Assembly: GCA_016295505.1 (NCBI GenBank)
Contig: JAEDLC010000023.1
Span: 1 to 20,353, forward strand
Reading direction: 5' to 3'
From: Dorea sp.
Lineage (GTDB): Bacteria; Bacillota_A; Clostridia; Lachnospirales; Lachnospiraceae
DNA: 20,353 nucleotides
Part shown: in pieces, positions 7,344 through 13,467 of the stretch
Position numbering within the stretch: the stretch's first letter is position 1
Layout of the letters: each line of letters opens with the position of its first letter
The notes under the pieces: model-generated
Seen by the model: only the letters and a program-made list of their open reading frames with translations
Told to the model about the DNA's origin: nothing
The model's database searches: none
Made by a program: the position numbers and the translations under genes

Positions 7344-7793
7344 ATGAAAGTAATATTGACAGAAGACGTTAAAGCGCTTGGAAAAAAAGGCGATATTGTT
7401 GAGGTAAGTGATGGATATGCAAGAAACTTTATCTTAAAGAAAAAGAAAGGTCTGGAAGCAAACGGAAAGAATCTGAACGATCTGAAACTGAAAAAGGCGA
7501 ATGATGACAAGATCGCACAGCAGCAGTATGAAGAGGCAGCGGCGCTTGGAAAGAAGATTGAGGCAGGAAAGATTGAAGTTGCCATTAAGATGGGAGAAGG
7601 CGGAAAAGCATTTGGTTCTGTATCTTCCAAAGAGATAGCAGAAGAAGTAAAAGCGCAGCTTGGTCTCGAGATTGATAAGAAAAAAGTACAGCTGAAGGAG
7701 ACAATAAAGACTCTCGGAACACATAATGTTCCAATCAAACTGCATCCGAAGGTAACAGCAGACCTGAAAGTAGTTGTAACAGAGGAAGCTTAG
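7344..7793 (+). CDS. rplI: 50S ribosomal protein L9
   Basis: L9 is an elongated large-subunit protein that binds 23S rRNA near the L1 stalk and helps maintain reading frame. The 149-residue product begins with the highly conserved N-terminal RNA-binding segment (MKVILTEDV, GKKGD, VSDGYARNF) through about residue 40. A Lys/Glu-rich connecting helix follows, then the C-terminal domain with FGSVSSKEIAE. The ATG is one base after the gdpP stop, and its ribosome site (GGAGGAGGAG) lies inside the end of gdpP, implying translational coupling. dnaB follows after 13 bases. Confidence 0.98.
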   Translation: MKVILTEDVKALGKKGDIVEVSDGYARNFILKKKKGLEANGKNLNDLKLKKANDDKIAQQQYEEAAALGKKIEAGKIEVAIKMGEGGKAFGSVSSKEIAEEVKAQLGLEIDKKKVQLKETIKTLGTHNVPIKLHPKVTADLKVVVTEEA

Positions 7794-7806
7794 GAGGAGA
7801 TAAGGC

Positions 7807-9147
7807 GTGGAAGAGGCACTTATAAAGAGAGTCATGCCCCATAGCGTGGAAGCGGAACAGTCTGTTGTAGGTGCCATGCTGATGGACAAGGATGCCATAA
7901 TGACAGCGGCGGAGATCGTAAGCGGTGCCGATTTTTATCAGAGTGCCTATGGAGTCATCTTTGATTCCATGGTGGAATTGTTTAATGAGGGAAAACCGGT
8001 GGATCTGATCACACTGCAGGAACGGCTGAAGGAGAAAGATGTTCCTGCAGAGATCGCAAGCCTTGAATTTGTGAAGGATCTTGTAACAGCAGTTCCAACA
8101 TCTGCAAATGTAAAATATTATGCGGAGATTGTTGCAGAGAAGTCTCTGATGCGAAAGCTGATTCGTCTGAATGAAGAGATTGCGAATACCTGCTATGCAG
8201 GAAAGGAACCGCTGGAAGCAATTCTGGAGAATACGGAGAAGTCTGTATTTGAACTTCTCCAGCGAAGAAATACAGGTGACTACGTTCCGATCCGACAGGT
8301 TGTCATGAATGCTCTGGAGCGGATCGAAAAGGCGTCTAAAAACAAAGGAACAGTGACTGGAATTCCGACAGGATTTATAGATCTGGATTACAAATTATCC
8401 GGACTTCAGCCATCCGACCTGATTCTGGTTGCTGCGAGACCATCCATGGGAAAGACGGCTTTTGTACTGAATATTGCACAGTATGTTGCATTTAAGAAGA
8501 ACAAAGCGGTTGCCATATTCAGTCTGGAGATGTCAAAGGAACAGCTCGTGAACCGTCTGTTCTCTCTGGAATCTCAGGTAGATGCACAATCGCTTCGAAC
8601 CGGTAATATGAAGGATTCCGACTGGGAAAAACTGATAGAGGGAGCAGGTGTGATCGGAAAATCGAAGCTGATCATTGACGATACACCGGGAATCTCAATC
8701 TCAGAACTTCGTTCTAAGTGTAGAAAATACAAGCTGGAGCATGGACTTGACATTATAATTATCGACTACCTGCAGTTGATGACGGGAAGTGTAGGAAGAA
8801 GCTCTGAATCCCGTCAACAGGAGATATCGGAGATCTCCCGTGCATTGAAGGGGCTGGCAAGAGAGCTGAATGTTCCTGTCATTGCGCTGTCGCAGTTAAG
8901 CCGTGCAGTGGAAAGCAGACCGGATAAGCGGCCGATGCTTTCTGACCTCAGAGAATCCGGTGCGATCGAGCAGGATGCCGATGTGGTAATGTTTATCTAT
9001 CGTGATGAGTATTACAATAAGGATTCTGAATTCAAGAAACAGGCTGAGATTATCATTGCTAAACAAAGAAACGGCCCTGTTGGGACCGTTAATCTGGCCT
9101 GGCTTGGCGAATATACAAAGTTTGCCAACTTAAGCAGGCAGGAATAG
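7807..9147 (+). CDS. dnaB: Replicative DNA helicase
   Basis: DnaB is the hexameric 5'-3' helicase that unwinds DNA at the replication fork (named DnaC in Bacillus). The 446-residue protein has the N-terminal DnaB domain (about 10-110, with SVEAEQSVVGAML), a linker, and the RecA-like ATPase. Walker A is ARPSMGKT (210-217) and Walker B is IIIIDYLQLM, with Asp320. No intein or insertion is visible. The start is GTG 7807, supported by GGAGGAG (7793-7799) 7 bases upstream, which overlaps the rplI stop. The last 18 bases are overlapped antisense by the end of a small minus-strand gene, and no separate terminator for dnaB was found. Confidence 0.97.
   Translation: MEEALIKRVMPHSVEAEQSVVGAMLMDKDAIMTAAEIVSGADFYQSAYGVIFDSMVELFNEGKPVDLITLQERLKEKDVPAEIASLEFVKDLVTAVPTSANVKYYAEIVAEKSLMRKLIRLNEEIANTCYAGKEPLEAILENTEKSVFELLQRRNTGDYVPIRQVVMNALERIEKASKNKGTVTGIPTGFIDLDYKLSGLQPSDLILVAARPSMGKTAFVLNIAQYVAFKKNKAVAIFSLEMSKEQLVNRLFSLESQVDAQSLRTGNMKDSDWEKLIEGAGVIGKSKLIIDDTPGISISELRSKCRKYKLEHGLDIIIIDYLQLMTGSVGRSSESRQQEISEISRALKGLARELNVPVIALSQLSRAVESRPDKRPMLSDLRESGAIEQDADVVMFIYRDEYYNKDSEFKKQAEIIIAKQRNGPVGTVNLAWLGEYTKFANLSRQE
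9061..9090 (-). terminator. Possible terminator of the minus-strand small gene, inside dnaB
   Basis: Read on the minus strand, AACGG-T-CCC (9090-9082) pairs with GGGCCGTT (9077-9070) around a 4-base loop with one bulged base. A T-rich tail, TCTTTGTTT, follows (9069-9061). It lies about 40 bases past the stop of the minus-strand gene at 9130, where its terminator would be expected. Because it sits in dnaB coding sequence it could be a chance hairpin. Confidence 0.4.
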
Positions 9148-9489
9148 CTGTTTTAACTTTTTTATGGGACCGGCTGATGCCGCAGACTTCCGAAAGGATT
9201 GCTGCTGGCGGATAAGCTGGTCCAGTTTTTTGAATTCTTCTTCCTGCTGGCGTTCCTTTGCATCCAGAAGAAAGGACATTTCTTTACTGATCATAGAAAG
9301 AAGTACTTCATTGTTGTTTTCAAGCATCCGCTTGATGTGCAGCTGTTCTCTGGTTCTTCGGATGTCCGGGATCAGTGCTTTCAGTTCATTGAAGGGCACA
9401 CCCTGTTCGTAGAGTTCTTTGATGCAGTTGTATAGTCTGACATCATCTTTGGTTTCGCGTTTGAGCTGTTCTAATGCATTATTACCCAT
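9130..9489 (-). CDS. Small coiled-coil protein of unknown function
   Basis: I do not recognise this 119-residue product. It is mostly helical and charged. Residues about 10-55 contain a compact segment (LYNCIKELYEQGVPFNELKA), then a long Glu/Lys/Gln-rich helix (about 55-100) that looks like a coiled coil, and a basic C-terminus. No Cys-pair or catalytic motif is visible. ATG 9489 is chosen because AAGGGGG (9505-9499) is 9 bases upstream and an extended -10 element lies at 9541-9533; the reading frame extends further upstream but without a ribosome site. It converges on dnaB with an 18-base antisense overlap. The MerR-like feel of the N-terminal half is only a weak impression. Confidence 0.65.
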   Translation of the reverse strand: MGNNALEQLKRETKDDVRLYNCIKELYEQGVPFNELKALIPDIRRTREQLHIKRMLENNNEVLLSMISKEMSFLLDAKERQQEEEFKKLDQLIRQQQSFRKSAASAGPIKKLKQLFLPA

Positions 9490-9514
9490 TACTCTATACC
9501 CCCTTGTTGATGGT

Positions 9515-9541
9515 TGTCCTCTGGACAGGTGTATCATACCA
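9515..9541 (-). promoter_or_regulatory. Extended -10 promoter and small inverted repeat for the coiled-coil gene
   Basis: On the minus strand, TGG followed by TATGAT (9541-9533) forms an extended -10 element; no good -35 is visible. The predicted start, near 9526, falls in the inverted repeat TGTCC-AGA-GGACA (9527-9515), which could be an operator or a small 5' hairpin. The coding start is at 9489. Confidence 0.45.
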
Positions 9542-9590
9542 CATGCGAATATGGGAAATACGTCAGAACACGTCGGAAATATAAAAATAT

Positions 9591-9627
9591 TAAAAAAATA
9601 CACTGCACAGAGAATCCATGCAGTGTA
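9591..9627 (-). terminator. Rho-independent terminator after the ferredoxin gene
   Basis: TACACTGCA (9599-9607) and TGCAGTGTA (9619-9627) form a perfect 9-bp stem with an 11-base loop. Read on the minus strand it is followed by seven consecutive T residues (9598-9592, continuing T-rich), a strong terminator 26 bases after the ferredoxin stop. The plus-strand tail (CTTTT) is weaker. Confidence 0.88.
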
Positions 9628-9652
9628 CTTTTAAATTGCTTTTCTCATATGA

Positions 9653-9823
9653 CTAGCCTTCAGAGATAGCTCCTGTTGGACACTGAGCAGCACATGCGCC
9701 ACAATCTACGCAAGCGTCAGCATCGATTTCGTAATGATCTGCTCCCTGAGAGATAGCTCCTACTGGACATTCAGCTTCGCAAGAACCGCAGCTTACACAT
9801 TCATCACTAATTACGTGTGCCAT
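9653..9823 (-). CDS. 2[4Fe-4S] ferredoxin (clostridial type)
   Basis: A 56-residue bacterial ferredoxin, a soluble low-potential electron carrier used in anaerobic metabolism (pyruvate:ferredoxin oxidoreductase, hydrogenase, Rnf and similar partners). Two cluster motifs of the form CxxCxxCxxxCP are complete: C9, C12, C15, C19-P and C38, C41, C44, C48-P. Internal two-fold symmetry (CPVGAIS and CPTGAIS) is typical. ATG 9823 has AAGGAGGG 9 bases upstream; the longer open frame to 9922 is non-coding leader. It is a single-gene unit with its own terminator and probable promoter. Partner enzymes cannot be told from the neighbours. Confidence 0.96.
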   Translation of the reverse strand: MAHVISDECVSCGSCEAECPVGAISQGADHYEIDADACVDCGACAAQCPTGAISEG

Positions 9824-9850
9824 AGTATGTACCCTCCTTTTTCGTATAAA

Positions 9851-9907
9851 TAGACATAAACGAATTAAGTCTATACACATGATAATACAAAACGTGAAAA
9901 TATACAA
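9851..9907 (-). promoter_or_regulatory. Probable ferredoxin promoter with an imperfect palindrome at the start site
   Basis: On the minus strand, TTGTAT (9907-9902), a 17-base spacer and TATCAT (9884-9879) form a reasonable sigma-A promoter. Just downstream lies an imperfect 23-base palindrome, TAGAC-n-TAA ... TTA-n-GTCTA (9851-9873, plus-strand coordinates), covering the predicted start (about 9872). This is an operator-like position. Confidence 0.45.
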
Positions 9908-10003
9908 GAGGAGACAGTGCATTTTTGAAGATACAGATGATACAGAAAACCGGATTAATGTAGAAAATGGTATGAAAAATTAAGAAAAATTTCAACAAAT
10001 TTT

Positions 10004-10022
10004 CACCGTTTTGGTGTATAGT
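10004..10022 (+). promoter_or_regulatory. Possible promoter element before the lipoprotein gene
   Basis: A -10-like TATAGT (10017-10022) is directly preceded by the inverted repeat CACC-GTTTT-GGTG (10004-10016). No convincing -35 was found at the proper distance (TTCAAC at 9991 is 20 bases away), so activator dependence or a different promoter is possible. The stretch 9960-10015 is AT-rich. Confidence 0.3.
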
Positions 10023-10096
10023 GTATTGAGGCAATATGAAAACAGACCGTTTGCAGGTTAAGAATAAGAACAAAAAATGTGGGAGAATTATTGAGA

Positions 10097-11311
10097 ATGA
10101 AAAGGAAAAGCAGAATGATAGCAGTCCTGCTGAGTGCCATGATGCTTGTCAGTGCTTGTCAGTCAGCACCGCAGGAAACCGAGGAAGAAAAGAAGATCAA
10201 AGAAGAACAGAATGTGGAAAAGGAAGAGAAAGAATATCAGGGGAAGCTGAATCTGATAGAGCCGGCGGCCTACAACAATGTAGATGGGCTGAACTTGGAA
10301 AAAGGTTCCTATATATCCATCATCGGGAAAGCAAAAGGAAGCGCTTACTGGGATGAGGTGGAAAAAGGAGTACTTCAGGCAGTGGCCGATATCAATGCGA
10401 ATCTGGGTTATGAAGGCAAGGACAAGGTGAAAGCATCCTATAATGCACCGGAAGTTGCAGATGATGTAGATGAGCAGGTGAATATTCTGGATGAGGAACT
10501 GGATATCGACAGATCTCCGATTGCTGTTGGAATCTCTATTGCAGATGCAAAGGCGTGTGAAGTACAGTTTGATATGGCTGCAGATAATGATATTCCGATC
10601 GTGGCGTTTGACTCCGGAAGCGATTATCAGGGGGTGATGGCAACCGTTTCAACGGACAATGAGGCGGCGGCCAGAGAAGCGGCCGTAAAGCTTGCGGAAG
10701 CAGTTGGCGATGAAGGAGAAGTGGTTCTGTTTGTACAGGATTCCAAATCTATGGCGGCGCTCGCCCGTGAAAGAGCATTTACGGAAGAGATCCAGACGAA
10801 TCATCCAAATATGTCGGTGGTCAGCGTATATCATATGGATCAGCTGGGAGAGATGCAGCAGACGATTGCCGCTGAGATCAATGCAGGAACGTATCAGTTA
10901 GAAGCAGATACGACTGAGAATACGGCAGCACAGGAAGAAGTCAGTCCGGAAGAGATTACGGAGGACGATGTTGTAGATTATATATTTGCAAAAAATCCTG
11001 ATATCAGGGGATGTTTTGCCGCTAATGGAGATGCCCTGTTTCTGGCACTTGACGGACTGGAGCGCAATGAAATGTCAGACCAGGTTCAGGTGGTAGGATT
11101 TGACGTAAGTAAAGAGGAGGTCGAAGCACTGTCTGACGGAAAAGTAGTGGGGCTGATCGCCCAGAACCCATTCGGAATGGGCTACGCAACTGTCGTTGCA
11201 GCTGCGAGAGCCGCACTCGATATGGGAAATGAGGCCATGGTGAATACCGGTTATACGTGGGTCACCAGTGAAGGCCTGGAAGATATAGAGATTCAGAAAA
11301 TTCTTTATTAG
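10097..11311 (+). CDS. Lipoprotein, periplasmic-binding-protein-like (ribose/galactose-type) sugar-binding protein
   Basis: A 404-residue secreted lipoprotein. A short basic, hydrophobic signal ends in the lipobox V18-S19-A20-C21. An acidic Glu/Lys linker (about 25-50) follows, then a two-lobed periplasmic-binding domain of the RbsB/LacI type (about 65-395; SYISIIGKAKGSAYWDEV, DIPIVAFDSGSDY, VVGFDVSKEEVEAL). An acidic insert lies around 275-295. No ABC permease or ATPase gene is nearby, so it may present a sugar to a distant transporter or to a sensor. ATG 10097 has GGGAG 11 bases upstream; a GTG at 10079 lacks a ribosome site. Its stop overlaps, in opposite orientation, the stop of the histidine kinase gene, suggesting but not proving a functional link. 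The ligand is unknown. Confidence 0.88.
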   Translation: MKRKSRMIAVLLSAMMLVSACQSAPQETEEEKKIKEEQNVEKEEKEYQGKLNLIEPAAYNNVDGLNLEKGSYISIIGKAKGSAYWDEVEKGVLQAVADINANLGYEGKDKVKASYNAPEVADDVDEQVNILDEELDIDRSPIAVGISIADAKACEVQFDMAADNDIPIVAFDSGSDYQGVMATVSTDNEAAAREAAVKLAEAVGDEGEVVLFVQDSKSMAALARERAFTEEIQTNHPNMSVVSVYHMDQLGEMQQTIAAEINAGTYQLEADTTENTAAQEEVSPEEITEDDVVDYIFAKNPDIRGCFAANGDALFLALDGLERNEMSDQVQVVGFDVSKEEVEALSDGKVVGLIAQNPFGMGYATVVAAARAALDMGNEAMVNTGYTWVTSEGLEDIEIQKILY

Positions 11312-12717
11312 GAAGATTTGGGAAGTGAGAAGATAAACTCAGTTCCGACGCCTTCCGTACTTATTACATTGATATTTTCGCCATGGGCTTGGATAACTTC
11401 CTTTACAATGGAAAGGCCAAGCCCTGTTCCTTTTTTGTCTTTTCCACGGGAAAGATCTGTCTTATAAAAACGTTCCCAGATTTTATTCAGAGAATTGCGT
11501 GGAATTCCAATTCCGTTGTCTTTTACGGAGGTATATACTTTTTCTCCGCGCTCTGTTGTCTCAATGGTCACGATAGAATTGGTGTCGCTGAATTTGATTG
11601 CATTATCGAGAAGATTATAAAGAACCTGCTCGATCTTGCGCTGATCGGCAGTCACACGCAGATACTTGGTAGCAAAGAGCAATTCAATGGATATCTTTTT
11701 CTGGGTGCAGACGCCTTCAAAGGAAGCTGCTACATGCTTGATCGTATCGTGGATATCAAAAGCCGTCTTGTTGAGAAGCAGATTCTTGGTGTCAAATTCA
11801 TTCAGTGTCAGCAGATCGTGAGTCAGATCAGTAAGACGTTCTGTCTCAAACAGGATGATGTTCAGATATTTTTCATGCAGCTCCGGCGGAATTGTTCCAT
11901 CTGCCATGGCTTCCACATATCCTTTGATGGAAGTGAGAGGCGAACGAAAATCGTGTGATACATTTGCCACGAATTTTTTCTGGTAATCTTCCATATCCTT
12001 GAGCTGAGAAGCCATATAATTCAAAGATGCAGACAGATACCCCATCTCATCTTCTGTTTTTACCGGAATCTCGTAATCCAGATTGCCGACCGCATACTGA
12101 GTTGCCGCTTCTGTTATGATATGAAGCGGACGGTATACGAAGAAATGAAAAGCAAGCAGAATCATAAAGGATAATGCATAGATGATCGTCAGTGTAATAA
12201 AAGCACCGTGCAGTAAGATGTCCCGAAGATCCGTAAGATCAGATACATATTTGTGAATGATCAGATAGCCTTTGGGAGAATAGCTATATACAACAGGAGC
12301 AATTACAGTGATGACATCTTTCGAAAAATATCCGTGATAATCGCCTGTCTGATACTGTGCACTTCCGCTTTCCGCAGGATCGAAATTATCAATGGCTGTC
12401 GGTGCAGCCGGATAGCTGTCTGACTGTGCAGAAGAAATCAGGTTTCCGTCTCTGTCCACAAACCATACCGCAGCATTCAGCTGCGATTCTATCGCGTTCA
12501 GCTGCAGATGTACATCAGCAGAAGAGATCTGGTCAGAAAAATATCTGGTAAGATAATCATTTGCGACGAGGGTTGCTTCGCGATACATATCGGAGGATGT
12601 CTTTTCCTCCAGGGGCTCACTGACAAGGTTTTCTGTCAGTGTAGCTACTGTAAATATGCTCATAAATGCAAACACCAGATAGACGAGAATAAATTTTGGA
12701 TAGAGTGTGCTTTTCAT
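11308..12717 (-). CDS. Sensor histidine kinase (HAMP, HisKA, HATPase)
   Basis: A 469-residue membrane histidine kinase. TM1 spans about 8-27, an extracellular sensing domain about 30-167, TM2 about 170-194, and HAMP about 195-247. The H-box is VSHDFRSPL with phospho-accepting His255. The ATP lid motifs are the N-box (YNLLDNAIKFS, Asn368/Asn372), G1 (DNGIGIP, from Asp400) and G2 (GTGLGL, from Gly430). All catalytic features are present. The start is ATG 12717, with AAGGG 6 bases upstream. It lies 17 bases downstream of its response regulator gene. The extracellular domain resembles small PAS-like sensing domains, but the ligand is unknown. The 3' end overlaps the stop codon of the convergent lipoprotein gene. 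Confidence 0.95.
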   Translation of the reverse strand: MKSTLYPKFILVYLVFAFMSIFTVATLTENLVSEPLEEKTSSDMYREATLVANDYLTRYFSDQISSADVHLQLNAIESQLNAAVWFVDRDGNLISSAQSDSYPAAPTAIDNFDPAESGSAQYQTGDYHGYFSKDVITVIAPVVYSYSPKGYLIIHKYVSDLTDLRDILLHGAFITLTIIYALSFMILLAFHFFVYRPLHIITEAATQYAVGNLDYEIPVKTEDEMGYLSASLNYMASQLKDMEDYQKKFVANVSHDFRSPLTSIKGYVEAMADGTIPPELHEKYLNIILFETERLTDLTHDLLTLNEFDTKNLLLNKTAFDIHDTIKHVAASFEGVCTQKKISIELLFATKYLRVTADQRKIEQVLYNLLDNAIKFSDTNSIVTIETTERGEKVYTSVKDNGIGIPRNSLNKIWERFYKTDLSRGKDKKGTGLGLSIVKEVIQAHGENINVISTEGVGTEFIFSLPKSS

Positions 12718-12734
12718 GACGATCCCTTCTTTGA

Positions 12735-13436
12735 TTACTTCACTTCAAATTTGTAGCCGATTCCCCATACGGTACTTAAGCTCCAGCCGCTGTGATCTTT
12801 GATCTTTTCGCGGAGACGCTTGATGTGAACATCGACAGTTCTTGTGTCTCCGATATATTCATAGCCCCAGATCTGATCAAGAAGCTGCTCTCTTGTAAAG
12901 ACTTGATTCGGGGAAGATGCAAGAAAGTACAGAAGTTCCAGCTCTTTTGGAGGCATCTCTACGGTGACACCGTCAACCACGACAGAATAATTCGTCAGGT
13001 TAATTTCAATTCCAGGGTATTCCACACATTTTCCGCGGTCTTCCTTTGGAGTTTCCGGTTTGGGGATCGCCTGATAACGACGAAGAACTGCCTTCACCCG
13101 GGCAACCAGTTCCTTTGAGTCAAATGGTTTCATAATATAATCGTCTGCACCGAGTTCCAGTCCCAGCACTTTGTCAAAGACTTCGCCCTTGGCAGACAGC
13201 ATGATGATCGGTACATTTGAACGGGTACGAATCTCACGGCAGACCTGATAGCCGTCGATTCCGGGAAGCATCAGATCCAGAAGGATCAGATTGGGCTGAT
13301 AGCTTTCATAAGCCACCAGAGCCTTTTCACCGTCATGTACCATCATGGTGTCAAAGCACTCTTTTGTAAGATAAAGTGACACCAGTTCGGCGATATTTTC
13401 GTCATCGTCCACGATTAAGATTTTTTGTTTGTTCAT
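12735..13436 (-). CDS. OmpR/PhoB-family response regulator
   Basis: A 233-residue two-domain regulator. The receiver domain (1-120) has the acidic pocket D10-D11-D12, phospho-accepting Asp54 (LLDLMLPG), Ser81 in the switch position and Lys103 (KPF). The C-terminal winged helix (about 142-233) has the family end TVWGIGYKF. It should be phosphorylated by the kinase encoded 17 bases downstream and then bind DNA repeats at target promoters. The start is ATG 13436, with AGGAG 8 bases upstream. Only 31 bases separate it from the end of mutS2, with no terminator or promoter visible between, so the pair is probably co-transcribed with mutS2. Possible targets include the convergent lipoprotein gene, but no binding repeats were identified. 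Confidence 0.96.
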   Translation of the reverse strand: MNKQKILIVDDDENIAELVSLYLTKECFDTMMVHDGEKALVAYESYQPNLILLDLMLPGIDGYQVCREIRTRSNVPIIMLSAKGEVFDKVLGLELGADDYIMKPFDSKELVARVKAVLRRYQAIPKPETPKEDRGKCVEYPGIEINLTNYSVVVDGVTVEMPPKELELLYFLASSPNQVFTREQLLDQIWGYEYIGDTRTVDVHIKRLREKIKDHSGWSLSTVWGIGYKFEVK

Positions 13437-13467
13437 AATTATACTCCTCTCCGGGATTACGGATTCT

